Notes under the pieces: generated by a model
Told to the model about the DNA's origin: nothing
The model's input: the letters and a program-made list of their open reading frames with translations, nothing else
Database searches by the model: none
Program-made: the position numbers and the translations under genes
Shown here: positions 8,701-17,679 of the stretch, in pieces
Position numbering within the stretch: position 1 is the stretch's first letter
Layout of the letters: every line of letters begins with the position of its first letter
Source of the DNA: Streptomyces sp. A0642
Lineage (GTDB): Bacteria; Actinomycetota; Actinomycetes; Streptomycetales; Streptomycetaceae
Assembly (NCBI RefSeq): GCF_004795105.1
Contig: NZ_SSBL01000031.1
Coordinates: 1-64,000, forward strand
DNA: 64,000 bases
Reading direction: 5' to 3'

Positions 8701-9012
8701 TCAGGCGGCCTCGGGGCCGTAGACCTCGACCCTGTCCGAAACGCGCCGTACATGAATGCAGTCGCCCGGGCACTCCTTGGCCGAATCGACCACGTCCTGC
8801 AGGATCGGCAGCGGGACGCGCGTGGTCGCGCCCTTGTCCTGGAGCAGCTCGTCCTGATCGCTCTTCACATAGGCGAGACCGTCGATGTCCAGCTCGAACA
8901 CCTCCGGTGCGTACTGCACGCAGATCCCGTCCCCCGTGCAGAGGTCCTGGTCGATCCAGACCTCGAGGTCCTGCGTCTCACTGCCGGTGGGAGCGTCCTG
9001 CTGCGGGGTCAT
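8701..9012 (-). CDS. Ferredoxin, 3Fe-4S/4Fe-4S type
   Basis: 103 residues, acidic. The first cysteine set is CTGDGIC (C25, C31) and the second CPGDC (C81, C85). The C-x5-C...C-P spacing is that of the small ferredoxins which donate electrons to cytochromes P450 in Streptomyces, although no P450 gene adjoins. The start at 9012 is chosen because the longer frame to 9144 adds a poor, basic extension. The AGGAAACGG stretch upstream can serve as ribosome site. The electron partner is unknown. Confidence 0.9.
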   Translation of the reverse strand: MTPQQDAPTGSETQDLEVWIDQDLCTGDGICVQYAPEVFELDIDGLAYVKSDQDELLQDKGATTRVPLPILQDVVDSAKECPGDCIHVRRVSDRVEVYGPEAA

Positions 9013-9186
9013 TTCGCCTGCCGTTTCCTGCGTATCCGAACCAAAAAAAGCCAGCCCTGACGGGTGTTGAACAGTTCGACGATACAACCGGCCGCTTTCC
9101 GATGTTGAAGGGTGGGTATTCCCCTGACACGAGGGAGAGCGCAAGGGTGAAGATCGGACACACCCCAGAGTCTTTGTGATCTAGGG

Positions 9187-9215
9187 GTTTCAATCATCAC
9201 CCACCCAGGTAGGGT
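9187..9215 (+). promoter_or_regulatory. Candidate promoter of arc
   Basis: GTTTCA (9187-9192), 17 bp, then TAGGGT (9210-9215), 38 bp before the arc start. The same GTTTCA-N17 arrangement occurs before pafA. GGTAGGGTC (9208-9216) also recurs before pup (12846-12854) and prcB (13250-13258). These are -10-like hexamers; the assignment is by inspection only. Confidence 0.4.
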
Positions 9216-9253
9216 CAGGAAGCGTCCAGCTCCCCTTGGAGGAGGTGAGGACC

Positions 9254-11020
9254 GTGGCAGCCCACGACGACGACATCAACCGCGGCATCCGGCCCGGGCG
9301 GGGGTCCGAAGACCCCGCCGGCCAGGTCGCCTATCTCGAGCAGGAAATCGCCGTCCTGCGACGTAAGCTCGCCGACTCTCCGCGTCATACGAGGATTCTC
9401 GAAGAGCGGATCGTCGAGTTGCAGACCAACCTCGCAGGCGTGTCCGCACAGAACGAGCGGCTCGCCGGCACACTCCGCGAGGCCCGCGACCAGATCGTGG
9501 CCCTCAAGGAAGAGGTCGACCGGCTCGCACAGCCGCCGGCCGGCTTCGGTGTGTTCCTGCAGGCGAACGAGGACGGTACCTGCGACATCTTCACCGGGGG
9601 CCGCAAGCTCCGGGTGAACGTCAGTCCCAGCGTTGAGCTCGAGGACCTCCGGCGCGGCCAGGAAGTCATGCTCAACGAAGCGCTCAACGTGGTCGACGCC
9701 ATGGAATTCGAGCGGGCCGGGGATATCGTCACCCTCAAGGAGATCCTTGAGGACGGCGAACGGGCCCTGGTGATCGGGCACACCGACGAGGAACGGGTGG
9801 TGCGGCTCGCCGAGCCGTTGCTGGACATCACCATCCGCCCCGGCGACGCCCTGCTGCTCGAACCCAGGTCCGGCTACGTCTACGAAGTCGTCCCCAAGAG
9901 CGAGGTCGAAGAGCTCGTCCTCGAAGAAGTCCCGGACATCGACTACGACAAGATCGGTGGTCTGGGCGACCAGATCGAGCTCATCCGGGACGCGGTCGAG
10001 CTCCCCTACCTGCACCCGGACCTCTTCAAGGAACACGAGCTGCGGCCGCCGAAGGGCATCCTGCTCTACGGTCCGCCGGGCTGCGGCAAGACGCTCATCG
10101 CCAAGGCCGTGGCCAACTCCCTTGCCAAGAAGGTCGCCGAAGTCACCGGCCAGCCGGCCGGGAAGAGCTACTTCCTCAACATCAAGGGTCCCGAGCTCCT
10201 CAACAAGTACGTCGGCGAGACCGAGCGCCACATCCGCCTGGTCTTCCAGCGTGCCCGCGAGAAGGCGAGTGAGGGCACCCCCGTCATCGTCTTCTTCGAC
10301 GAGATGGAGTCCCTCTTCCGTACCCGGGGATCCGGCGTCAGCTCGGACGTGGAGAACACCATCGTCCCCCAGCTGCTCGCCGAGATCGACGGCGTCGAGG
10401 GCCTGGAGAACGTCATCGTCATCGGCGCCTCCAACCGCGAGGACATGATCGACCCCGCGATCCTGCGACCCGGCCGTCTCGATGTGAAGATCAAGATCGA
10501 GCGTCCGGACGCGGAGGCGGCGAAGGACATCTTCGCGAAGTACCTCACGCCCTCCCTGCCCCTGCACGCGGACGATCTCGCGGAGCACACCGGCTCCAAG
10601 GAGGCCGCGGCCCACGCGATGATCCAGTCGGTCGTCGAGCGGATGTACACCGAGTCCGAGGAGAACCGCTTCCTCGAGGTCACGTACGCCAACGGCGACA
10701 AGGAAGTCCTCTACTTCAAGGACTTCAACTCCGGCGCGATGATCCAGAACATCGTCGACCGGGCCAAGAAGATGGCCATCAAGGCATTCCTCGAGCAGGG
10801 CCAGAAGGGCCTGCGCGTCTCCCACCTCCTCCAGGCGTGCGTGGACGAGTTCAAGGAGAACGAGGACCTGCCGAACACCACCAACCCGGACGACTGGGCC
10901 AGGATCTCCGGCAAGAAGGGCGAGCGGATCGTCTTCATCCGCACGCTCGTCACCGGGAAACAGGGCGCGGACACCGGTCGCTCCATCGACACGGTGGCGA
11001 ATACCGGGCAGTACCTCTAG
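9254..11020 (+). CDS. arc: Proteasome-activating AAA ATPase (ARC/Mpa)
   Basis: 588 residues from GTG 9254, which follows the strong ribosome site GGAGGTGAGG; an upstream ATG at 9236 lacks one. An N-terminal coiled coil (about 20-75) binds Pup. Two OB-fold segments follow to about 230. The AAA module has Walker A GPPGCGKT at about 273-280, Walker B VIVFFDEME near 345, and arginine-finger and sensor motifs. The C-terminus is Gly-Gln-Tyr-Leu, the penultimate-Tyr tail that docks on the 20S core. As a hexamer it unfolds pupylated proteins and feeds them to PrcBA. A perfect 36-bp palindrome ends the transcript. Confidence 0.98.
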   Translation: MAAHDDDINRGIRPGRGSEDPAGQVAYLEQEIAVLRRKLADSPRHTRILEERIVELQTNLAGVSAQNERLAGTLREARDQIVALKEEVDRLAQPPAGFGVFLQANEDGTCDIFTGGRKLRVNVSPSVELEDLRRGQEVMLNEALNVVDAMEFERAGDIVTLKEILEDGERALVIGHTDEERVVRLAEPLLDITIRPGDALLLEPRSGYVYEVVPKSEVEELVLEEVPDIDYDKIGGLGDQIELIRDAVELPYLHPDLFKEHELRPPKGILLYGPPGCGKTLIAKAVANSLAKKVAEVTGQPAGKSYFLNIKGPELLNKYVGETERHIRLVFQRAREKASEGTPVIVFFDEMESLFRTRGSGVSSDVENTIVPQLLAEIDGVEGLENVIVIGASNREDMIDPAILRPGRLDVKIKIERPDAEAAKDIFAKYLTPSLPLHADDLAEHTGSKEAAAHAMIQSVVERMYTESEENRFLEVTYANGDKEVLYFKDFNSGAMIQNIVDRAKKMAIKAFLEQGQKGLRVSHLLQACVDEFKENEDLPNTTNPDDWARISGKKGERIVFIRTLVTGKQGADTGRSIDTVANTGQYL

Positions 11021-11028
11021 AAGGCGTA

Positions 11029-11064
11029 CCGGCTGCGGATGCCCGGCCGGGCATCCGCAGCCGG
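11029..11064. terminator. Perfect 36-bp palindrome after arc
   Basis: 18-base arms, CCGGCTGCGGATGCCCGG at 11029-11046 and its exact complement at 11047-11064, eight bases after the arc stop and followed by TTGCTTTCC. Most simply a strong terminator that separates arc from dop. Confidence 0.75.
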
Positions 11065-11257
11065 TTGCTTTCCGGACAGCTCCCACGACACCGCAGTAAT
11101 GACGTAATTGATCTCCCCACCGGCACAGAGGCGTTCTAGGCTCTGGCATACCGCCCGGTCGCGCAGTGCGGGAACGGGCAGACCGCGCACGCACCGGAGA
11201 AGAAGCGGTACTTGAGCGCCGCCCCGCAAGGGAGCGCCGCCGGGCAAGGAGGGCCGC

Positions 11258-12769
11258 ATGACCGTACGGCGAGTAATGGGCATCGAGACCGAGTACGGGA
11301 TCTCCGTGCCCGGCCACCCCAGCGCCAATGCCATGCTCACCTCGTCCCAGATCGTCAACGCCTACGCGGCGGCGATGCACCGGGCGCGCCGCGCCCGCTG
11401 GGACTTCGAGGAGGAGAACCCGCTGCGCGACGCGCGAGGCTTCGACCTCGCCCGCGAGACCGCCGACTCCAGCCAGCTCACCGACGAGGACATCGGCCTG
11501 GCCAATGTCATCCTCACCAACGGCGCACGGCTCTACGTCGACCACGCTCACCCCGAGTACAGCTCGCCGGAGATCACCAATCCCAGGGACGCGGTCCTGT
11601 GGGACAAGGCCGGCGAACGCATCATGGCCGAGGCCGCCGAGCGGGCGGCCCAGCTGCCGGGCGCCCAGCCGATCCACCTGTACAAGAACAACACCGACAA
11701 CAAGGGCGCCTCGTACGGGACGCACGAGAACTACCTGATGAAGCGCGAGACCCCGTTCTCGGACATCGTGCGCCACCTGACGCCGTTCTTCGTCTCGCGC
11801 CAGGTCGTCACCGGAGCGGGCCGGGTCGGGATCGGCCAGGACGGCCACGAGCACGGCTTCCAGATCAGCCAGCGCGCCGACTACTTCGAGGTCGAGGTCG
11901 GTCTGGAGACCACCCTCAAGCGCCCGATCATCAACACGCGCGACGAGCCCCACTCCGACGCCGAGAAGTACCGCCGGCTCCACGTGATCATCGGGGACGC
12001 GAACCTCTCGGAGATCTCCACCTACCTCAAGCTGGGCACCACCTCGCTGGTCCTCTCCATGATCGAGGACGGCTTCATCAATGTCGACCTGGCCGTCGAC
12101 CAGCCCGTGCGCACCCTGCACCAGGTCTCGCACGACCCGGACCTCCAGCAGCTGATCACGCTGCGCAGCGGCCGGACACTCACCGCGGTGCAGCTCCAGA
12201 TGGAGTACTTCGAGCTGGGCCGCAAATACGTCGACGAGCGGTACGGGGCGGACGCCGACGAGCAGACCAAGGACATCCTGGTCCGCTGGGAGGACACGCT
12301 CAACCGGCTGGAGAACGATCCGATGAGCCTGTCCCGCGAGCTGGACTGGATCGCGAAGCGGGAGCTCATGGAGGGCTACCGCCGCCGCGACAGCCTGGAC
12401 TGGGACGCGCCGCGCCTGCACCTGGTGGACCTGCAGTACGCCGACGTACGGGCCGAGAAGGGCCTGTACAACCGCCTGGTGGCCCGCGGGCGGATGAACC
12501 GCCTGCTGGACGAGGGCGAGGTCCAGAAGGCCCGTACGGCGCCTCCGGAGGACACCAGAGCGTATTTCCGCGGTCGCTGTCTGGAGCAGTACGCGGACGA
12601 CGTGGCGGCGGCCTCCTGGGACTCGGTCATCTTCGACCTGCCGGGCCACGACTCCCTTCAGCGGGTTCCCACCATGGAGCCGCTGCGGGGCACCCGCGAC
12701 CACGTCAAGGCCCTCCTGGACCGCTGCCGTACGGCGGAGGAGCTGGTCCGGGTGCTGTCGGGCGGCTGA
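11258..12769 (+). CDS. dop: Depupylase/deamidase of Pup (Dop)
   Basis: 503 residues, carboxylate-amine ligase fold shared with PafA. The N-terminal MGIETEYG holds the metal/ATP-binding E10. The segment NGARLYVDHAHPEYSSPE contains D95, matching the catalytic Asp of Dop proteins. The Dop-specific loop between about 40 and 80 is present, which separates it from PafA. It hydrolyses the Pup-Lys isopeptide bond and, where Pup ends in Gln, deamidates it. Because the Pup encoded next door already ends in Glu, only the depupylase role should be needed. GGAGGG ribosome site upstream; a 120-bp gap precedes pup. Confidence 0.97.
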   Translation: MTVRRVMGIETEYGISVPGHPSANAMLTSSQIVNAYAAAMHRARRARWDFEEENPLRDARGFDLARETADSSQLTDEDIGLANVILTNGARLYVDHAHPEYSSPEITNPRDAVLWDKAGERIMAEAAERAAQLPGAQPIHLYKNNTDNKGASYGTHENYLMKRETPFSDIVRHLTPFFVSRQVVTGAGRVGIGQDGHEHGFQISQRADYFEVEVGLETTLKRPIINTRDEPHSDAEKYRRLHVIIGDANLSEISTYLKLGTTSLVLSMIEDGFINVDLAVDQPVRTLHQVSHDPDLQQLITLRSGRTLTAVQLQMEYFELGRKYVDERYGADADEQTKDILVRWEDTLNRLENDPMSLSRELDWIAKRELMEGYRRRDSLDWDAPRLHLVDLQYADVRAEKGLYNRLVARGRMNRLLDEGEVQKARTAPPEDTRAYFRGRCLEQYADDVAAASWDSVIFDLPGHDSLQRVPTMEPLRGTRDHVKALLDRCRTAEELVRVLSGG

Positions 12770-12889
12770 AAGGGCCGCCGACTGGGAATCATTCCGATGA
12801 CCTCCGGACGTTGAGACAAGTACCGGGCCAATGTCGGACCCCGTAGGTAGGGTCTGATCAAGTGCTTCGAACCGAGCGGGGTGAGCTAT

Positions 12890-13108
12890 ATGGCGACCAA
12901 GGACACCGGCGGCGGACAGCAGAAGGCGACGCGATCCACCGAGGGGACCGAGGAGCAGGCGCAGGAGGCGCAGGGCTCCGAGGACCTCAAGGAGCGGCAG
13001 GAGAAGCTGAGCGACGACGTCGACGACGTCCTGGACGAGATCGACGACGTCCTGGAGTCCAATGCCGAGGACTTCGTTCGTTCATTCGTCCAAAAGGGCG
13101 GGGAGTAG
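12890..13108 (+). CDS. pup: Prokaryotic ubiquitin-like protein Pup
   Basis: 72 residues, highly acidic and mostly disordered. The helix-forming Arc-binding region runs from about 21 to 58. The C-terminal half VRSFVQKGGE is the family signature. The final residue is Glu, not the Gln that needs deamidation in mycobacteria, so PafA can activate it directly. ATG 12890 is preceded by GGGGTGAG; a GTG at 12881 would add three residues. A near-perfect terminator follows at 13138. Confidence 0.97.
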   Translation: MATKDTGGGQQKATRSTEGTEEQAQEAQGSEDLKERQEKLSDDVDDVLDEIDDVLESNAEDFVRSFVQKGGE

Positions 13109-13137
13109 CCGGCCCGGCGCCCCGGCCCACGACCGGC

Positions 13138-13167
13138 GTGCGGCACGGGCTCCGGCCCGTGCCGCAC
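13138..13167 (+). terminator. Terminator after pup
   Basis: A 13-bp perfect stem, GTGCGGCACGGGC at 13138-13150 with its complement at 13155-13167, around a TCCG tetraloop. It separates pup from prcBA. Confidence 0.75.
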
Positions 13168-13356
13168 GACCTCTGCCGCACTACCGCGGGCCCGGACCGG
13201 GATCGGTCCGAATGCCTCCGCCACACATGTGGATCACCGCCGTCGGACGGGTAGGGTCCGTGGCATACGGTGCTTCAACTGCAACTCGGCCGTAGGCAAG
13301 TTGGGAGATGATCCTGACACCTTGCGCAGGGCCATCGCTTACCTGGAGGGAAACGC

Positions 13357-14202
13357 GTGGAAGCCAACACTCGTAGCACCGGGCGTCTACCAGCTGCCTT
13401 CCTGACGCCCGGGTCCTCTTCGTTCATGGACTTCCTGTCCGACCAGGCGCCCGGGATGCTCCCGGGCAACCGGCAGCTGCCGCCCATGAAGGGGGCCATC
13501 GAGGCGCCGCACGGCACCACGATCGTCGCCGCGTCCTTCCCCGGCGGTGTGGTCCTGGCCGGTGACCGACGGGCGACCATGGGCAACATGATCGCGCAGC
13601 GCGACATCGAGAAGGTCTTCCCGGCCGACGAGTACTCGGCGGTGGGCATCGCCGGTACGGCCGGTCTGGCCGTGGAGATGGTCAAGCTCTTCCAGCTGGA
13701 GCTGGAGCACTTCGAGAAGGTCGAGGGTGCTCAGCTCTCCCTGGAGGGCAAGGCCAACCGGCTCTCCACGATGATCCGGAGCAATCTCGCGATGGCCATG
13801 CAGGGCCTCGCCGTGGTGCCCCTCTTCGCCGGTTACGACGTCGACCGGGAGCGGGGCCGGATCTTCAGCTACGACGTCACCGGCGGCCGCTCCGAGGAGC
13901 ACGGGTACGCGTCCACCGGCTCCGGCTCGATCTTCGCCCGTGGCTCGATGAAGAAGCTCTACCGCGAGGACCTGACGGAGGAACAGACGCTCACGCTGGT
14001 CGTGCAGGCGCTGTACGACGCGGCGGACGACGACTCGGCGACCGGCGGACCCGATGTGGCCCGCCGTATCTACCCGATCGTCACCGTCATCACCGACGAG
14101 GGCTTCCGGAAGCTGACCGAGACGGAATCCTCCGAGATCGCCCGCTCGATTCTGGAACGCCGGCTGGAACAGCCCGACGGCCCGCGCGCCGCGCTGCTCT
14201 GA
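13357..14202 (+). CDS. prcB: 20S proteasome beta subunit
   Basis: 281 residues. A 53-residue propeptide is followed by T54 of GTTIVAASF, the catalytic N-terminal nucleophile released by autocleavage. The body has the GVVLAGDRRAT segment with the conserved Asp and Arg, and the Lys of IEKVFPADEYSAV. The GTG start has GGAGGG ten bases upstream. It forms the two inner rings of the core particle. prcA follows after 59 bp, so the two are probably one transcript, giving balanced subunit supply. Confidence 0.98.
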   Translation: MEANTRSTGRLPAAFLTPGSSSFMDFLSDQAPGMLPGNRQLPPMKGAIEAPHGTTIVAASFPGGVVLAGDRRATMGNMIAQRDIEKVFPADEYSAVGIAGTAGLAVEMVKLFQLELEHFEKVEGAQLSLEGKANRLSTMIRSNLAMAMQGLAVVPLFAGYDVDRERGRIFSYDVTGGRSEEHGYASTGSGSIFARGSMKKLYREDLTEEQTLTLVVQALYDAADDDSATGGPDVARRIYPIVTVITDEGFRKLTETESSEIARSILERRLEQPDGPRAALL

Positions 14203-14261
14203 CCGTCCGTTCGCAGGCTTCTTCGATGCTCCCGCCACTGACAGAAAGGGACGGATAGCCG

Positions 14262-15137
14262 GTGTCGACGCCGTTCTATGTCTCACCCCAGCAGGCCATG
14301 GCCGACCGGGCGGAATACGCCCGCAAGGGCATCGCCCGTGGTCGCAGCCTGGTTGTGCTGCAGTATGCCGACGGCATTGTGTTCGTCGGCGAGAACCCGT
14401 CCCGTGCGCTGCACAAGTTCAGCGAGATCTACGACCGGATCGGTTTCGCCGCCGCCGGAAAGTACAACGAGTACGAGAACCTCCGCATCGGCGGAGTGCG
14501 TTACGCGGATCTGCGCGGATACACCTACGACCGCGACGACGTGACGGCGCGTGGACTGGCGAACGTCTACGCGCAGACGCTCGGCACGATCTTCTCCAGC
14601 GCGGCCGAGAAGCCGTACGAGGTGGAGCTGGTGGTCGCCGAGGTCGGCGCCGGGCCCGAGGGCGACCAGATCTACCGGCTGCCGCACGACGGGTCGATCG
14701 TGGACGAGCACGGCTCGGTCGCGGTCGGCGGCAACGCGGAGCAGATCAGCACCTTCCTGGACCAGCGTCACCGTGACGGGATGTCTCTCGCCGAGGCGCT
14801 GAAGCTGGCGGTCCAGGCGCTGTCCCGTGATCCGAACGGAAGCGAGCGGGAGATCCCCGCGGAGCGGCTGGAGGTCGCGGTCCTGGACCGTACGCGGCCG
14901 CAGCAGCGCAAGTTCAAGCGGATCGTCGGCCGGCAGCTGGCCCGGCTGCTGGATGCCGACGGCGCCGGTGCCACGCCGACCGACGCCCCCTCGGACACCG
15001 AGGACGGCGAGGGCGCGGACACCCCCGCGGCCACGACGGACACGGCTGCGACGGACAAGGGCAAGCCGGGCACGAAGAAGGCCGGCCCGGACTCCGCGGC
15101 CGGCGATTCCACCGACTCCGGCGGCGACGTCGAGTAG
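14262..15137 (+). CDS. prcA: 20S proteasome alpha subunit
   Basis: 291 residues. The N-terminal MSTPFYVSPQQAMADRAEYA forms the gate and H0 helix of the outer rings. The Ntn-hydrolase fold follows, without the catalytic Thr. From about residue 235 there is a long Thr/Asp/Ala/Gly-rich tail that is not part of the fold and is probably disordered. The outer rings bind the C-terminal tails of Arc. GTG start preceded by AAAGGGACGGA. The gene is convergent with the LacI regulator across a strong hairpin. Confidence 0.97.
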   Translation: MSTPFYVSPQQAMADRAEYARKGIARGRSLVVLQYADGIVFVGENPSRALHKFSEIYDRIGFAAAGKYNEYENLRIGGVRYADLRGYTYDRDDVTARGLANVYAQTLGTIFSSAAEKPYEVELVVAEVGAGPEGDQIYRLPHDGSIVDEHGSVAVGGNAEQISTFLDQRHRDGMSLAEALKLAVQALSRDPNGSEREIPAERLEVAVLDRTRPQQRKFKRIVGRQLARLLDADGAGATPTDAPSDTEDGEGADTPAATTDTAATDKGKPGTKKAGPDSAAGDSTDSGGDVE

Positions 15138-15158
15138 CCGGTTCCGCGAGTTCCCCCG

Positions 15159-15191
15159 CGCCCCGGTCCGCCTCCTCGGCGGGCCGGGGCG
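15159..15191. terminator. Bidirectional terminator between prcA and the LacI gene
   Basis: CGCCCCGG (15159-15166) pairs with 15184-15191 and an inner CCGCC pairs with GGCGG, giving an almost continuous 14-bp stem with a five-base loop between convergent genes. Confidence 0.65.
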
Positions 15192-15194
15192 ACG

Positions 15195-16220
15195 TCATGA
15201 GGCGGGGGGCGCGCTGGAGCCGCGTACGACCAGGTGCACCGGCAGGGGGCCGGCCTCCGCCGTGCGGCCCTCCAGCACGGCCAGCAGGGCGCTCATGCCG
15301 CGCTCGCCCACCTGCTCGGCCGGCAGCCGCACGGTGGTGAGCTCCGGCTCCACCGCCGTCGCCAGGGCCAGGTCGTCGAAGCCGGTGACGGAGACGTCGT
15401 CCGGCACGCGCAGCCCGAGCCGGCGTGCGGCCTTGCAGGCGCCCGCGGCCAGGATGTCGTCGTCGCAGACCAGGGCGGTGGGGCGGGGCCCGGGGAGGCC
15501 GAGCGCACGTTCCGCGGCCTCGCGGCCGGCCCGTACGTCCAGCGCGGCCGGCACGGTGCGGACCTCGGTGCCGGGCACGCCCCGCAGGGCCTCGTGCAGG
15601 GCGCGGGCGCGGACCGCGAACGTCCAGGAGTCGACGGCCGACGCGAGGTGGACGAAGCGGCGGTGGCCGAGGGCGAGCAGATGCTCCGTCACCTGGCGCA
15701 TCCCGTCGGCGATGTCGAGGTTGACCCGGGCGGCGGGGCCCGGAGCCGCCGGGTCGCTGTCGAGCATGACCAGGGGGAGCCCGGCGCCGCGCAGGGCCCC
15801 GAGGGCGTCGGCGGCCATGGAGGAGGCGATCACCCCGTCCAGGGCGGCGCGTGCCGAGGCGAAGGGGTCCCGGGCCGGGCCCGTGCCGTCGGGCGACGGG
15901 TAGAGGACCACGCCGAAGCCGTGCTGGGCGGCGACCGCGGCGGCCCCGGTGTAGACCCGGGCGAAGAACTCGTTGGTGAGGGCGGGGACGACGAGCAGGG
16001 CCGTCCTGGTGCGGCCGAGACGCAGATTGCGGGCGGCCAGGTTGGGCCGGTAGCCGAGGTCGCGGGCGGCGTCGCGCACCCGGCCGACGGTGGTCTCGGA
16101 GACCCTGCCCTGCCACTTCTCGCCGAGGACCAGGGAGACCGTGGCCTGGGAGACGCCTGCGGCCCGTGCGACGTCGCGGCTGGTGGGCCGGGGCGGGCCG
16201 GGCGCTGCTGGGCTGGTCAC
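15195..16220 (-). CDS. LacI-family transcriptional regulator
   Basis: 341 residues. The N-terminal helix-turn-helix TSRDVARAAGVSQATVSLVL is followed by the hinge helix (NLAARNLRLGRT) and a periplasmic-binding-like effector domain with dimer surfaces. It should bind a palindromic operator and respond to a small ligand, typically a sugar. It is divergent from an MFS transporter with 131 bp between them, and a TACGTAT inverted repeat lies there. It probably controls that transporter and itself. Both genes interrupt the Pup-proteasome cluster between prcA and pafA. Confidence 0.93.
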   Translation of the reverse strand: MTSPAAPGPPRPTSRDVARAAGVSQATVSLVLGEKWQGRVSETTVGRVRDAARDLGYRPNLAARNLRLGRTRTALLVVPALTNEFFARVYTGAAAVAAQHGFGVVLYPSPDGTGPARDPFASARAALDGVIASSMAADALGALRGAGLPLVMLDSDPAAPGPAARVNLDIADGMRQVTEHLLALGHRRFVHLASAVDSWTFAVRARALHEALRGVPGTEVRTVPAALDVRAGREAAERALGLPGPRPTALVCDDDILAAGACKAARRLGLRVPDDVSVTGFDDLALATAVEPELTTVRLPAEQVGERGMSALLAVLEGRTAEAGPLPVHLVVRGSSAPPAS

Positions 16221-16281
16221 GCGGGCCTCCGGGCCGGTCGGGGCAGGTGCCGTGGGGTGGACCTGCGGACTGGGCTCATGG

Positions 16282-16308
16282 TACGTATGAACCTGGAAGT
16301 TATACGTA
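16282..16308. promoter_or_regulatory. Candidate LacI-family operator
   Basis: TACGTAT at 16282-16288 is repeated inverted as ATACGTA at 16302-16308, in the divergent region between the LacI regulator and the MFS gene. The AT-rich arms stand out from the local base composition. Confidence 0.45.
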
Positions 16309-16351
16309 AAACCTGGGTGGCCGGAAGGGCGCTCCGAGGAGAGGGCGGGAC

Positions 16352-17611
16352 ATGGCCGCGGGATATCTGGACATCCTCCGGGCGCGGCATGCCGCCCGGC
16401 TGCTGGCGGGAACCCTGGTGGGACGGCTGCCGAACGGCACCGCGCCCATCGCGATCGTGCTGTTCACCCGCGCGGAGGGAGGCAGCTACGCCCTCGCGGG
16501 CGCGCTCGCCGCCGTGTACGGACTGGGCACGGCGGTCGGACAGCCGCTGCTGGGCCGCGCCGTCGACCTCTACGGCCAGCCACGCGTCCAGCTGCCCGCG
16601 GCCGTGCTGTCGGCCCTCGGCATGGTCCTGCTCGCCCTGGCCGGATTCGGGTCGCTGCCGCTCGCCTATGCGGCGGTGGCCGTCGCCGGAGTGGCCACCC
16701 CGCCCCTGGAAGGCGGCCTGCGGGCGCTGTGGCCGAGCGTCCTCGGCGGCGAGGACCGGGTACACCGCGCGTACGCCATGGACGCGGTCGCGCAGGAAGT
16801 GATGTTCACGGTCGGACCGCTGCTGGTGACGGTGCTGGTCTCCCTCTGGTCGCCGGCCGCCGCGTTGCTCGTCATCAACGCCATCGGCGTCCTGGGGGCG
16901 CTGTCCGTCGTCCTGTCGGAGCCGTCCAGGACCTGGCGCTCCGCTCCGCGCGAGGCCCACTGGCTGGGGGCGCTGCGCTCGCCCGGACTGCTGGCGCTGC
17001 TCGGCTCCTTCTTCTTCGTCGGACTGGCCCTGGGATCCATCACCGTGGCGGGCGTCGCCTACGCCGACGACCACGGCCAGGAGTCCGTCTACGGATGGCT
17101 GATGGCCGCTCTCGGGCTGGGCGCGCTGGTCGGCGGCACGGTGTACGGGGCACGGCAGTGGGCCGGGCCGCCCGAGCGAAGGCTCCGGGTGATCGTGGCG
17201 CTGCTGGCGCTGGGGTACCTGCCGCTGATGCTGACGCCGGGTGTGGTGGCGATGACGGTGCTGGCGGCCGTCGCCGGGGTGTTCCTCGCCCCGGCCATCG
17301 CCTGCTCGTTCATCGTCGTCGACCGGCACGCCCCCCGGGGGACGGTGACCGAGGCGTTCTCCTGGCTCGTGACGACGTTCGGGGTGGGCGCGGCGGCGGG
17401 CACGGCGGTGGCGGGACCGGCAGTGGAACTCGGCGGGACCGCGTGGAGTTTCGCCGTCGCGGCGGCCGGCGGAGGGGCCGCGCTGCTCGTTCTGCTGGCC
17501 ACCGGAAAGGTCCTGGCGGCTCCCGGCCGCGGGGCTGTCGCGGTGAGCGGTCCGCGGGACGACCGCGACGGCGCCGTCGAGCCGGGCCTGAGCCCGGAAC
17601 ACCACGGCTGA
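16352..17611 (+). CDS. MFS transporter
   Basis: 419 residues with about 12 predicted membrane helices in two six-helix halves joined near residue 205. The first half contains GRLPNGTAPIAIVLF and the second FFFVGLALGSITVAGVAYAD. It resembles drug or sugar efflux permeases of the CynX/NarK-like group in actinobacteria; the substrate is unknown. It is divergent from the LacI regulator, its likely controller. Its 3' end is duplicated in degraded form directly downstream (17680-17820). Confidence 0.85.
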   Translation: MAAGYLDILRARHAARLLAGTLVGRLPNGTAPIAIVLFTRAEGGSYALAGALAAVYGLGTAVGQPLLGRAVDLYGQPRVQLPAAVLSALGMVLLALAGFGSLPLAYAAVAVAGVATPPLEGGLRALWPSVLGGEDRVHRAYAMDAVAQEVMFTVGPLLVTVLVSLWSPAAALLVINAIGVLGALSVVLSEPSRTWRSAPREAHWLGALRSPGLLALLGSFFFVGLALGSITVAGVAYADDHGQESVYGWLMAALGLGALVGGTVYGARQWAGPPERRLRVIVALLALGYLPLMLTPGVVAMTVLAAVAGVFLAPAIACSFIVVDRHAPRGTVTEAFSWLVTTFGVGAAAGTAVAGPAVELGGTAWSFAVAAAGGGAALLVLLATGKVLAAPGRGAVAVSGPRDDRDGAVEPGLSPEHHG

Positions 17612-17679
17612 GGGGAACCCTCCCGGGCGTCCGCCCCCCCCGTGACGTGGCGTCGCGAGACCCCGGTCCCCGGGGCCGG

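Noticed and set aside
9215..12703. 1162-codon ORF on the minus strand across arc and dop
   Set aside because: Antisense of two certain genes; low-complexity Leu/Gly/Val/Asp composition and no family motif. Long antisense frames are expected at this GC content.
12784..12812. SigR-type promoter GGGAAT...GTT before pup
   Set aside because: The spacer is 20 bp rather than about 18 and no other support exists.
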